DNA of 23,792 nt from RUG13091 sp963619935 (GTDB taxonomy: Bacteria > Bacillota_I > Bacilli_A > RFN20 > CAG-826): positions 1 to 23,792 of the forward strand of contig CAVEYA010000013.1 in NCBI GenBank assembly GCA_963619935.1, written 5' to 3'. This document shows positions 7,088 through 15,186 of this stretch, piece after piece. The notes beneath the pieces were generated by a model. It had not been told where the DNA came from and made no database searches. It saw only the letters and a program-made list of their open reading frames with translations. The translations under genes were made by a program, and so were the position numbers. Every line of letters begins with the position of its first letter. The first letter of the stretch is position 1.

Positions 7088-8869
7088 ATGGCAGATAAAT
7101 TATCCAAATTTGAAAGATTACATAATAAATATATTTCTGAAACTAAACCTCTTTACCAAACTAAAGAAGCTCAGGAAGTTTTTGAACGTGTGAAAAACGG
7201 AGAAAATAAATATCTCCGTTTAGACCGTATTGAATCTTCTGCGATGGATATGACTTGGATAAAGGAAGTGGAAGAGACGATTCCAGCGTTAGGAGAGATT
7301 GTTGGTAATCCAAAGAAAACCATTCAAACTCTTTCCGAAGTTGTGCAAGTAGAAAAAGCGAAAAAGACTTCTAGAGAATCTGTCCAACACTTATCCGCAC
7401 ATACGGAATTCATTAAAACAATTGATGAAGATGGTAATGTCACACCGAATAAGATTCTTAATGTTTATAGTGATGACTTCTATGCGATTTATGAAAACAA
7501 ATTTATCGCGACTTTAATTCGTCGATTAATTGTTTTCGTGGAGAAGAGATATGACTATGTTCTTCACCAAGCTAAATTAAGAGATGTTGAACTTTTATAT
7601 TTTAAAGGCAAGACAGAGATTGATGGCAGTGAAGTGGAGATTGAAACTAAGGTGAGATATTCTAAGCCTGCTCCTGATAGCGAACAAGATAAGTTAAAAG
7701 CCTTATTAAAACGTATTGAAGATGTTCGTAAATATTTACGTTTCTACACTTATAGTGAATTCATGCACATCTTAAGAAGAGAAAGAGATGTGAAGAATCC
7801 AATTTTACAAACTAACATTATTCGTAAAAACCCAAAGTATCGTAAATGTTACCAACTTTGGCAGTTTATTAACCGTTATCAAGAAAGTGGTCTTGAAGTT
7901 AAAGTCGAAGAAAAATATAGTCAATTATCTCCTTTAGAAATAGAAGAAATTAATAAAACAATGTTTGTTAATCTTCTTGCTTTAAAAGGGAAAGAGCCTT
8001 CAGTTAAGGTGGAAACAAAATCGAAGGTTTATAAACCAAGAATCTTAAATAACTATGATGATTCTTTATTTAGACCTGAACCATATTATGCTTCTCCAAT
8101 TGAATTTGTGCGTGTTGACGATAAATATCGTGAATACAAAGAGAAATTAGAAGAACTTAATCCTCATCCAACCAAAGCTGAAGCTAATTATAATGCAGAA
8201 AAATATCTTGAAAATAAGATTAAAAGAGAAGAAACAAAACAAGTTGATTCTTTAATTAATCGCAAAGGTAAGGAAGTCGAAAAATATAATAAAGAACAAG
8301 ACGCTTTATTAAAGAAAGAAATAGAAGAATTAGAAATCATCTCTGATATGGCGGAGCAAGAAGTAATTAAAGACCAAGAAGAAAAACTTGCTCCTTATAG
8401 AGAAGCAATTAAAAGAGACGCGATTGTGGATGATTCAATCTTCACAAATGATAGATCGCCAAATGAAGTAGTGGACGATTCTTTAACTACTGAACCAGTA
8501 GAAAATGTTCCTCCTATGGAAGAGAAAAAAGAAGGCAAAAGAAAACCACTAGAAAAAAAGAAAACCACACTTAAAAAGGCTAAAAAAGTGGTTAAAAGTG
8601 AACCTAAAGAAAAAGTAGAGGAAATAAAACCTCAAAATGAAGATTCTAAACCAGCGATAGAAGAAAAAATAGCAGTGGTAGAAGAACCTATTAAACAAGA
8701 ACCTGTTAAAGAAGCTGAACCTATTAAGGAAGAAGTAAAGAAAGTTACTCCGAAAAAGAAGGCTAATAAAAAAGAGCAGGCGAAAGAAAGAAAAGAAAAA
8801 CGTGAACAAATCCGTCAGGCGAAAATCTTGAAGGTCAAAACATCACGGAAAAAATTTGGGAAAAAGTAG
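7088..8869 (+). CDS. DUF2357-like partner of the AAA+ ATPase, 593 aa
   Basis: It starts two bases after the ATPase stop, so the two are probably co-translated partners, as McrB is with McrC or DUF2357 proteins. Residues about 95-165 look like DUF2357: SVQHLSAHTEFI, then a P-x-K-ILNVYSDDF segment and YENKFIATLIRRL. Residues about 238-262 carry ILQTNIIRKNPKYRKCYQLWQF, another pattern of that family. I do not see a PD-(D/E)xK nuclease signature, so this is probably not an active restriction component. Residues about 345-460 are highly charged and likely helical. The last ~110 residues are a Lys/Glu/Pro-rich, low-complexity tail that ends very basic (RKKFGKK). No signal peptide or membrane helix is visible, so it should be cytoplasmic and could bind the membrane-bound ATPase or acidic partners. 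The family call is by eye and moderate. Confidence 0.7.
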   Translation: MADKLSKFERLHNKYISETKPLYQTKEAQEVFERVKNGENKYLRLDRIESSAMDMTWIKEVEETIPALGEIVGNPKKTIQTLSEVVQVEKAKKTSRESVQHLSAHTEFIKTIDEDGNVTPNKILNVYSDDFYAIYENKFIATLIRRLIVFVEKRYDYVLHQAKLRDVELLYFKGKTEIDGSEVEIETKVRYSKPAPDSEQDKLKALLKRIEDVRKYLRFYTYSEFMHILRRERDVKNPILQTNIIRKNPKYRKCYQLWQFINRYQESGLEVKVEEKYSQLSPLEIEEINKTMFVNLLALKGKEPSVKVETKSKVYKPRILNNYDDSLFRPEPYYASPIEFVRVDDKYREYKEKLEELNPHPTKAEANYNAEKYLENKIKREETKQVDSLINRKGKEVEKYNKEQDALLKKEIEELEIISDMAEQEVIKDQEEKLAPYREAIKRDAIVDDSIFTNDRSPNEVVDDSLTTEPVENVPPMEEKKEGKRKPLEKKKTTLKKAKKVVKSEPKEKVEEIKPQNEDSKPAIEEKIAVVEEPIKQEPVKEAEPIKEEVKKVTPKKKANKKEQAKERKEKREQIRQAKILKVKTSRKKFGKK

Positions 8870-8878
8870 TAATTGAGT

Positions 8879-9625
8879 ATGGCTAAGAAAACCAATAGTA
8901 AAAAGGATAAAGTAAAGAAAATCATCGATTGGGTGATTACCGGAGTATTCGGTACTTTGATCGTGGTTTTATTAGGCATTCAAATTTATCAAAAAGTATC
9001 AGGCGATACATTTATCTTTGGTACTCAATATCCTGTCGTCTTAACTGACTCCATGGAACCAGATTATAAAGTAAATGATATCTTAGTGATTGAAAAGGTT
9101 GATCCAAGTGAAATTAAAGAAGGAGATGACATCTCCTTTAACTGGGATTTAACCGGAAATGGTGATGTTTATTCCATGACTCATAGAGTCCAAAGCGTTA
9201 CCTATTATGATGATATTTTAGAAAATGATGGTTATCACTATACCTTTGTGACACATGGTATTAACTCTAATAGTTCCCAGTGTAGTGGTGATTGTACTTA
9301 CCAAACACAGACATTCCACGAAAATGTCTTAATTGGTAAAGTAAAAAGAAAAAGTGGTTTTTTAACTGTTTGTTATAAAGCCTTTAAATCTTGGTGGTCT
9401 TTATTAATCTTAATCTTGATTCCATCACTATATTTAATCACCACTAGTGTGATTGATATTTGTAAAGGATTAGATGAAAAGCCCGCTGCAGAACAAGTAA
9501 ATAATGAAAATAATGCTTTATCTAAATTAAGCAAGAAAGATATTGAACGATTAAAAAAGCAAATGTTAGAAGAAATGATTAGCGCAAAGAAAGGAGAAAC
9601 AAAGAGTGAAAAAGAAAAAGAATAA
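8879..9625 (+). CDS. sipW: SipW-type signal peptidase I (ER-type, Ser/His)
   Basis: Membrane signal peptidase that should process the SipW-type leaders encoded nearby. From the ATG at 8879 (248 aa): basic start, first membrane helix about 15-38, catalytic Ser58 in LTDSMEPDYKVND, and His102 in MTHRVQSV where bacterial type I peptidases have Lys. This Ser/His pair is the mark of the ER/SipW branch (S26B). A third region, THGINSNSSQCSGDC (125-139), precedes FHENVLIGKV (147-156). A second membrane helix lies at about 172-195, followed by a cytoplasmic charged tail. An in-frame TTG six bases upstream is also possible. The gene follows the DUF2357-like gene closely and overlaps the next one by 20 bases. 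It is the only peptidase visible in the window, against at least five exported proteins with the same type of leader. Confidence 0.92.
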   Translation: MAKKTNSKKDKVKKIIDWVITGVFGTLIVVLLGIQIYQKVSGDTFIFGTQYPVVLTDSMEPDYKVNDILVIEKVDPSEIKEGDDISFNWDLTGNGDVYSMTHRVQSVTYYDDILENDGYHYTFVTHGINSNSSQCSGDCTYQTQTFHENVLIGKVKRKSGFLTVCYKAFKSWWSLLILILIPSLYLITTSVIDICKGLDEKPAAEQVNNENNALSKLSKKDIERLKKQMLEEMISAKKGETKSEKEKE

Positions 9626-9899
9626 CGTTGAAGATATTTTAGGCGTGAAGGCGTTTAAGAGAGCAAAAAACAATATTATTTTTAGTGGAATTATTTTTGC
9701 TTTGGTGATTATTGCAGTTATTTTAACTTCCATTTTGCTTCCTAATGACCATTATATTGTTTTTACCTATACTTTAATCTTCCTTTCCCCATTAGCGACT
9801 TTATATTTAACTATCTCTGTGGTTCGTTATAAAGAAATGCTCACTAATCTTAAAACAATTGAAAACGAAAATGCTTATAACTTAGGCAAGAAATCACAT
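9606..9899 (+). CDS. N-terminal part of the membrane GGDEF/EAL protein, cut by the N gap
   Basis: GTG start at 9606, nine bases after AAGGAG (9591-9596), overlapping the end of the peptidase gene. The 98 residues before the gap form a basic N-terminus (KKKKNN), two membrane helices (about 24-46 and 50-72) and a linker starting ISVVRYKEMLTNL. Beyond the gap an open frame without a start continues straight into the GGDEF-like/EAL gene. Its first residues, TKVIRKAIHKHKRKKGNYLVAF, look like the start of a GGDEF-type domain. I therefore read 9606-11247 as one gene: a membrane-bound degenerate GGDEF plus EAL protein. For that the true gap length must leave remainder 1 when divided by 3; the 98 N present leave 2, so they are probably only an estimate. 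Confidence 0.75.
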
Positions 9900-9997
9900 N
9901 NNNNNNNNNNNNNNNNNNNNNNNNNNNNNNNNNNNNNNNNNNNNNNNNNNNNNNNNNNNNNNNNNNNNNNNNNNNNNNNNNNNNNNNNNNNNNNNNN
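9900..9997. other. Assembly gap (98 N)
   Basis: Run of unknown bases inside the EAL gene. It should not be read as a real gene boundary. Confidence 0.99.
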
Positions 9998-11247
9998 TTA
10001 CTAAAGTAATAAGAAAAGCCATTCATAAACATAAAAGAAAAAAAGGTAACTACCTTGTTGCCTTTACTGTTTCCAAAAGTTCGACGATGCGAAGCAGTTC
10101 AATTAAACAAGTAAACTCTTTAGTTTCTGATTATTTATATGATTATTTAGGTCATATAGAGAAATTCAAGAGCTTAGATTTTGTGTATTGTTTTTATCAT
10201 GGTAATTTCATTATCTACACTTATGCTTCATTAGTGGATTTAAAAGAAATTATCTCAAATATTGAAAATGAAGTTTTTAATATCACAAAAGAACGCGATA
10301 TTAAAGCTTATGTGCAACCATATTTTGGTATTGAAGAAATTCGTCCAGAATTATCATTAGCAGAATTAATGGATAACGCTTTAGTGGCCCGTGGGGCAGG
10401 TGAGAAGCGTTTTGAAAATATTACTTTCTACACTGCGGATTTAAGAAAAGATGCTTCAATCAAAGAAATCGATGATATTAAAAAGGCTATCGCGAATAAC
10501 GAGATGGTGGTTTATTATCAACCAAAATTCCAATTAGAAACTAAAAGATTTATTTCTTCTGAAGCCTTAGTGAGATGGAATTCTCCAGAATATGGTTTAT
10601 TATCACCAAATAAATTTATTAATAAAGCGGAGATTAGTGGCTTAATTCATGAAATCGATATGGCGGTTTTAAAACAAGTTTGCCAAGATTTAGCCACTTC
10701 TCGTAAGAAGGGTGAAAGATTATTACCAGTATCCATTAACTTCTCCTTATATGAATTCTATTCCCCAGCTTTCTTAAATGAAGTATTTGATATTATTCAT
10801 AAAACTGGTGTAGCGACAAATTTAATTGAAATTGAAATTACCGAAACTACGACACAGGCTAATCCTTTTATGGCAATTTCCATTATTAAAAAATTAAGAG
10901 AAAGAGGATTTAGAATCTTAATGGATGATTTTGGTTTAGGCTTTTCTAATTTAGGCAATTTAAATCGTTTACCATTTGATGCGGTAAAGATTGATAAATC
11001 ATTTGTCGATGGCTTAATTAGTGATAATAAATCACGTGAGATTGTCAAATTCTTAGTCTCTTTATGTCACGTTAATAAGATGGAAGTCATCGCTGAAGGT
11101 GTTGATAAGAGTGAAGAAGTGAGCATCTTAAAAAGATGTGGTTGTGATACGATTCAAGGATATTACTATAGTAAGCCACTCCCAAGAGATGAATATCAAA
11201 AATTACTAGCTTCTAATCCGTTTGAGGCAAAGGAGGAAAGTAAATAA
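9998..11247 (+). CDS. c-di-GMP phosphodiesterase: degenerate GGDEF plus EAL (3' part)
   Basis: Hydrolyses c-di-GMP to pGpG at the membrane. The frame is open from the gap edge (codons from 10000), so the ATG at 10087 is probably internal. Numbering from that ATG, the GGDEF region is degenerate: the GGDEF position reads FYHGNFIIY (36-44), so there is no cyclase activity. The EAL domain (about 127-375) keeps the catalytic set: SEALVRW (Glu159), the Asn of VSINFS (218), the Glu of EIEITE, MDDFGLGFSNL (Asp280/Asp281), AVKIDKSF (Lys301, Asp303), IAEGVD (Glu337; the second acid is Asp instead of Glu), and IQGYYYSKPL. It is therefore probably an active phosphodiesterase. Its stop overlaps the next start (TAATG). 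Being inside an operon that c-di-GMP should switch on, it gives negative feedback. Confidence 0.88.
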
Positions 11248-11984
11248 TGTTATTAATTGTTGGTAGTAACCGTGATGATGTCATCTACTTTCAAAGTATG
11301 ATGAAAGATAAAAAAGAAGAAATCATCTTAAATAAATATAAGGCCACAGTGGGGATGATTGTTAATCAACCTGTAATGATCCTTCAAGATGTGCATACTT
11401 CTTATGTCTCTAGCGCTTTAGCGACTTATTTAATAAATAAATATTTTATTCTTTTAGTGTTCTGTGTTGGCACTTGTCAAACCTTAACTCCTGAATTAAA
11501 AGTGGGAGATGTCGCAGTTAGTGAGTTTGCGGTATTTGGTGATGTTGACCAAATTAGAACTTTAAGAGGAACTAAACTAGGTCAAATACCAGGATATCCA
11601 CAACTATTTCCAAGTGATCCATATTTATTAAAAAATATTAATGACGTTTTAAATGATGTTAGTGGTATTACTTATAAAAATGTCACATATATGAATGCTT
11701 CTTTCTTCCGTCATGACCAGTCTTTATTAGAAGAACTTGGTTTAGAAGATAAGATTGCTAGTAAGAATAAACACCGCGTAATTGATGGAGAAACAACTGG
11801 CATCGCTTTAGCGTGCCACCTTTTCGATATTCCTTTTATTTCTATTAAAGTAGTGGAAGGGAAAGCGGGAGAAAAAACACCAATTGATGATTATGTAAAA
11901 GTTCTTGAGAAATTCTCATTAGTGGATAAAGCGATTATTTCTTGTATTGGTGAGATATCACGTAATGATGTCGTCAGAGAATAG
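11247..11984 (+). CDS. MTA/SAH nucleosidase-like protein, probable pseudoenzyme, 245 aa
   Basis: Nucleoside phosphorylase superfamily, closest by eye to MtnN (Pfs). Recognisable blocks are IVGSNRDDV at the N-terminus, TPELKVGDVAVSE (81-93; E. coli MtnN has LKVGDIVVSDE), KLGQIPGYPQLFPSD (110-124; MtnN YGQLPGCPAGFKAD), and DGETTGIALACHLFDIPF (180-197; MtnN MEATAIAHVCHNFNVPF). MtnN's catalytic Asp197 lies in ISDVAD. The matching segment here is VEGKAG (203-208), with Gly205 in place of Asp, and the N-terminal GAMEEE is changed to GSNRDD. The substrate-binding VSGDAFI region is also altered (MNASFF). The fold seems kept but normal hydrolysis is unlikely. It might bind a nucleoside or nucleotide as a regulator, or have a changed activity. 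Good AGGAGG site; start overlaps the phosphodiesterase stop, so it is translationally coupled to c-di-GMP genes. Confidence 0.8.
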   Translation: MLLIVGSNRDDVIYFQSMMKDKKEEIILNKYKATVGMIVNQPVMILQDVHTSYVSSALATYLINKYFILLVFCVGTCQTLTPELKVGDVAVSEFAVFGDVDQIRTLRGTKLGQIPGYPQLFPSDPYLLKNINDVLNDVSGITYKNVTYMNASFFRHDQSLLEELGLEDKIASKNKHRVIDGETTGIALACHLFDIPFISIKVVEGKAGEKTPIDDYVKVLEKFSLVDKAIISCIGEISRNDVVRE

Positions 11985-11995
11985 GAGGAAACGTA

Positions 11996-14900
11996 ATGAA
12001 AAAACCATCTTCTTTAAAACATTTTGTTAGCAAGAACTATTTAGCGTTAATTATTATCTTTTCTTTATTCTTATTAGACGGAATTGCTTTTAGTGTGATT
12101 GAAATTGTTTATCGTGATGTTGTACCAGGTTTTGTACCTCTTATTTTAGCGGGTGTAATGCTTGGATTATTTGTTGCGTTATTAATCATGTATATCGTCT
12201 TCTCAGAGAAGAGTTATCATCAATTTTATGAACAGCTTTATGAACAAAATAAAGATAATGTGAAGGTATTAATTAATAACCACACAAAGATGCATAAATT
12301 TGATGATGATAACATCATTGAATTTCAAGAAATGAATGAAATATATAAAGATGTTTCCCGTAAATTTAAAGGTAAAACAATTATTACCAGTGAAGCGGAT
12401 TATTCTAGTGTTCCACTTACATATTTAGATAAAGAAAATAATATTGTAACTGCGGAAAGTTTAACTAAATGTATTACTGAATTAGTGGACACAACGGAAT
12501 CATTTAGAAATGCTTTAATTGATTTCTCTTATGATTTAGGAGATGAAGTTATTGACCAAGAAGAAGCTTATAAAGTAATTGGTCAAATGAAAGTATTCTT
12601 AAATTACAATAACTTACTCGTGGGTGTGAAAGAAGATCATTTAGGTTTCTTAGTTTATATTCCTTGCTTTGATAATATCGCTCAAATTAATGAAGAATTA
12701 GAAGATTTATTAAGACATATCTCTTTAGTGAAAAAGACTTCTTTAGGTAAAAGAGTAGCGTCCCCAAAAGTTTCTTTTGTGGCGTACCCATATAGTAACG
12801 CGAAGGAATTATTAACTGATTTAAATATCGCAAAACGTGGTGATAAAGCGATTAATATTTTCTTACCGAAAAGAGAAACAAAGAGAAATGATAAGATGCT
12901 TCTCTCTTCTCGTAATATTAACCATATCGGTAAGATATACGAAAATATCGCGTTATTAAATCCTGATTTAAATAATGTCTCTAGTAGTGTGAACGAAATG
13001 AAAAAAGTTCTCGCGGAGATTGCGAATTATTATGGTTTTGATAATGCAGGTATTATTAATTATAACAACGTTAATAAGTCTTATACTTGTATCTATAACT
13101 ACGCTCCTAATGGGGTGAACTTAATTAATGAAAATAAGAAGGTTTCTAATAAGTTTATTGACGCAATGTACATGATTAAAGAAAATGATAATTCTTATTA
13201 TTTTGCTAATAAAAAACATTTAAATAACTCCGTTGCCTCTTTTATTGATAGCAACGATATCTCTTCTGGTTTATTTTATGTAATGCATAAAGACAACCAG
13301 TGTCTTGGTTTAATTTATTTTATTAATCAAGAAGATGATTTATATCTAGATGCTTATTTAAAGTCTTCTTTAATTAGTTTTGCTAATAAAATTGGTTCAT
13401 TCTTAATGTCTATTGAAGATAGAGAACGTTCTTTAATTAACGAAAAGAAGTTTGATGATTTATTAAAGCTTAGCAATAATCTTCTTTATAGTATTAATCC
13501 GCTTGATTATTCATTAATTTATGTGAGTGATGCTTTAAAGGATATTTTAGGAGATGTTACGCTAGATATTCCTTGTTATAAAGCTCTATACCATAGTGAT
13601 ATCCCATGTAAGGACTGTCCACTTAAAAATAAAAAGAATATGGTGTCTTTACTTGCAAAAAGAAAACTAGAAACATCAATTGTGTTAAGAAATAAAAATG
13701 ATAAAGCAACGCATTTATTATTAACCCCTGTAGATAAGAAAATTAAAACTAAAGATAGATATGACCAAGATTTCTTAGTTAATACATATTATTCTTATTT
13801 AGATAATTTAGAAAAAGCCTTTGTGACTAATCCTGGTGAAGTAGTTTATCTAAATATTGATAATGCGAATAAGATTATTAAAAAGTTTGGTAATGATGGC
13901 TACATTAAAGCAATTCGTAAATTATTCGATTTAATGGAGGAACAATTAGATTATAAATTTAATGTGTATTTATATAAGAATGATAATTTTGCGATTATTT
14001 TACCAACTACCAATAGAGATGAAATCATCGCTTTTGAAGAAGCAATGTATGAAGTTTCCAAAAAGATTACTGTAAGCGGGAAAGTATCTTCATTATCTAT
14101 TACTTATTTTGATTTCCCATTCCCAGAAAAATATCAAACTACGCAAGAGTTTTTAAATCATGCGGAAAAAGTGATGAGTGGTTATCGTCGTGGAAAAAGA
14201 GAAGACTTTGTCTATTTTGATAACGATAAATTCCTTCGTAGTGCATCTCATGAATTATATATGCTGGCGAATATCGAAGAATCATTTAAACAAAATAAAT
14301 TTAAGATCCAATTCCAACCAGTAGTGGCGAATAAAGATCGTTATATTCATAGCATGGAATTACTTTTAAGAGTGAATGATCCAAATAACGATAAACCACT
14401 TAATGTGGCAGAGGTTATTGATATTGCTTTTAAGAATCATCGTATTGATTTAATTAGTAACGCATTAGCGGATTGTATTAATAATTTGTATGCAACTTAT
14501 TCATATACCTTCTTTAAATCAGTTGGATTAGACCATTTATCTATTAACGCTGATTATACTTATTTCAAAGATGGTGGTTTCGCCGAAAAATTAATTGCGT
14601 TGTCCATTAAAAATAATGTACCTAAGGACTTCTTAATGTTGGAATTAGGCGAAGATGAATTAAACGCACATTACGCACAGTTTAAAGAATGGGCAAATAA
14701 TTTACCAGCTGAACTTGTTTGTGACCGTTATGAGGGCAAACTACTCACAATTGAACAGCTCCATGAATTAGGTGTCAGCCAAATTAAAGTATCACGTAAT
14801 ATTGTTAGTAAAGTATCTAGTGATATTGACGCACTTGGTAAAGCGCGTAAGATTCTTAATGAAGCAAATAAATATGGTATTACCGTTACTTATGTCGGTG

Positions 14901-15052
14901 TTGAAACTAGACAAGAAACTAACTTACTCCACGATGATGTAATTGACTTCTATTTCCAAGGCCATTACTTCTTTAAACCAATGGATGAAACTGATGCGTT
15001 TAAAGCATTACGTGAAGATAAGATGAAAGAAGTAGCGGATTTAAATAGCTAA
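11996..15052 (+). CDS. Large membrane sensor with GAF, PAS, degenerate GGDEF and EAL, 1018 aa
   Basis: Last gene of the operon, behind a strong AGGAGG. Two membrane helices (about 13-36 and 46-69) precede a poorly conserved GGDEF-like region (about 165-295), where the signature loop is VKEDHLGFLVYIP. A GAF-like domain follows (about 325-475). Next is a PAS-like domain (about 485-580) with a cysteine cluster C527, C538, C541 (CYKALYHSDIPCKDCP), of the kind seen in PAS domains that bind metal or sense redox. A second degenerate GGDEF domain (about 605-745) has KNDNF in place of GGDEF. The EAL domain (about 757-1000) is also degenerate: MELLLR keeps the Glu, but DDFGxG reads CDRYEGK, KID reads KVS and AEGVE reads VGVE. 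It should make or break no c-di-GMP, and is likely a receptor, scaffold or partner of the active phosphodiesterase. Confidence 0.85.
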   Translation: MKKPSSLKHFVSKNYLALIIIFSLFLLDGIAFSVIEIVYRDVVPGFVPLILAGVMLGLFVALLIMYIVFSEKSYHQFYEQLYEQNKDNVKVLINNHTKMHKFDDDNIIEFQEMNEIYKDVSRKFKGKTIITSEADYSSVPLTYLDKENNIVTAESLTKCITELVDTTESFRNALIDFSYDLGDEVIDQEEAYKVIGQMKVFLNYNNLLVGVKEDHLGFLVYIPCFDNIAQINEELEDLLRHISLVKKTSLGKRVASPKVSFVAYPYSNAKELLTDLNIAKRGDKAINIFLPKRETKRNDKMLLSSRNINHIGKIYENIALLNPDLNNVSSSVNEMKKVLAEIANYYGFDNAGIINYNNVNKSYTCIYNYAPNGVNLINENKKVSNKFIDAMYMIKENDNSYYFANKKHLNNSVASFIDSNDISSGLFYVMHKDNQCLGLIYFINQEDDLYLDAYLKSSLISFANKIGSFLMSIEDRERSLINEKKFDDLLKLSNNLLYSINPLDYSLIYVSDALKDILGDVTLDIPCYKALYHSDIPCKDCPLKNKKNMVSLLAKRKLETSIVLRNKNDKATHLLLTPVDKKIKTKDRYDQDFLVNTYYSYLDNLEKAFVTNPGEVVYLNIDNANKIIKKFGNDGYIKAIRKLFDLMEEQLDYKFNVYLYKNDNFAIILPTTNRDEIIAFEEAMYEVSKKITVSGKVSSLSITYFDFPFPEKYQTTQEFLNHAEKVMSGYRRGKREDFVYFDNDKFLRSASHELYMLANIEESFKQNKFKIQFQPVVANKDRYIHSMELLLRVNDPNNDKPLNVAEVIDIAFKNHRIDLISNALADCINNLYATYSYTFFKSVGLDHLSINADYTYFKDGGFAEKLIALSIKNNVPKDFLMLELGEDELNAHYAQFKEWANNLPAELVCDRYEGKLLTIEQLHELGVSQIKVSRNIVSKVSSDIDALGKARKILNEANKYGITVTYVGVETRQETNLLHDDVIDFYFQGHYFFKPMDETDAFKALREDKMKEVADLNS

Positions 15053-15122
15053 TCTTAAGCCTTATTAATAATAAATAGTATCTCTTATTTCCAATTTTAA
15101 AGTAATACGTTAAACCTATAAG

Positions 15123-15174
15123 AAAAGACCTCTTTAATTTTAATGATAGCAAATCATTATAGAGGTCTTTTTTT
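15123..15174. terminator. Bidirectional terminator between converging units
   Basis: AAAAGACCTCT (15123-15133) pairs perfectly with AGAGGTCTTTT (15161-15171), with an inner AATGAT/ATCATT helix. T-rich tails follow on both strands. It ends the 2581-15052 operon on the plus strand and the adhesin operon on the minus strand. Confidence 0.9.
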
Positions 15175-15186
15175 GATTATTAATAT

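Noticed and set aside
8549..8809. Minus-strand frame with Phe/Arg-rich product
   Set aside because: It is the antisense of the Lys/Glu-rich tail of the DUF2357-like gene. The strange composition follows from that.
5535..8869. A type IV (McrBC-like) restriction system
   Set aside because: The ATPase has a membrane helix and no DNA-recognition domain. The partner shows no nuclease motif, and the genes lie inside an export operon. Restriction remains possible but is less likely.
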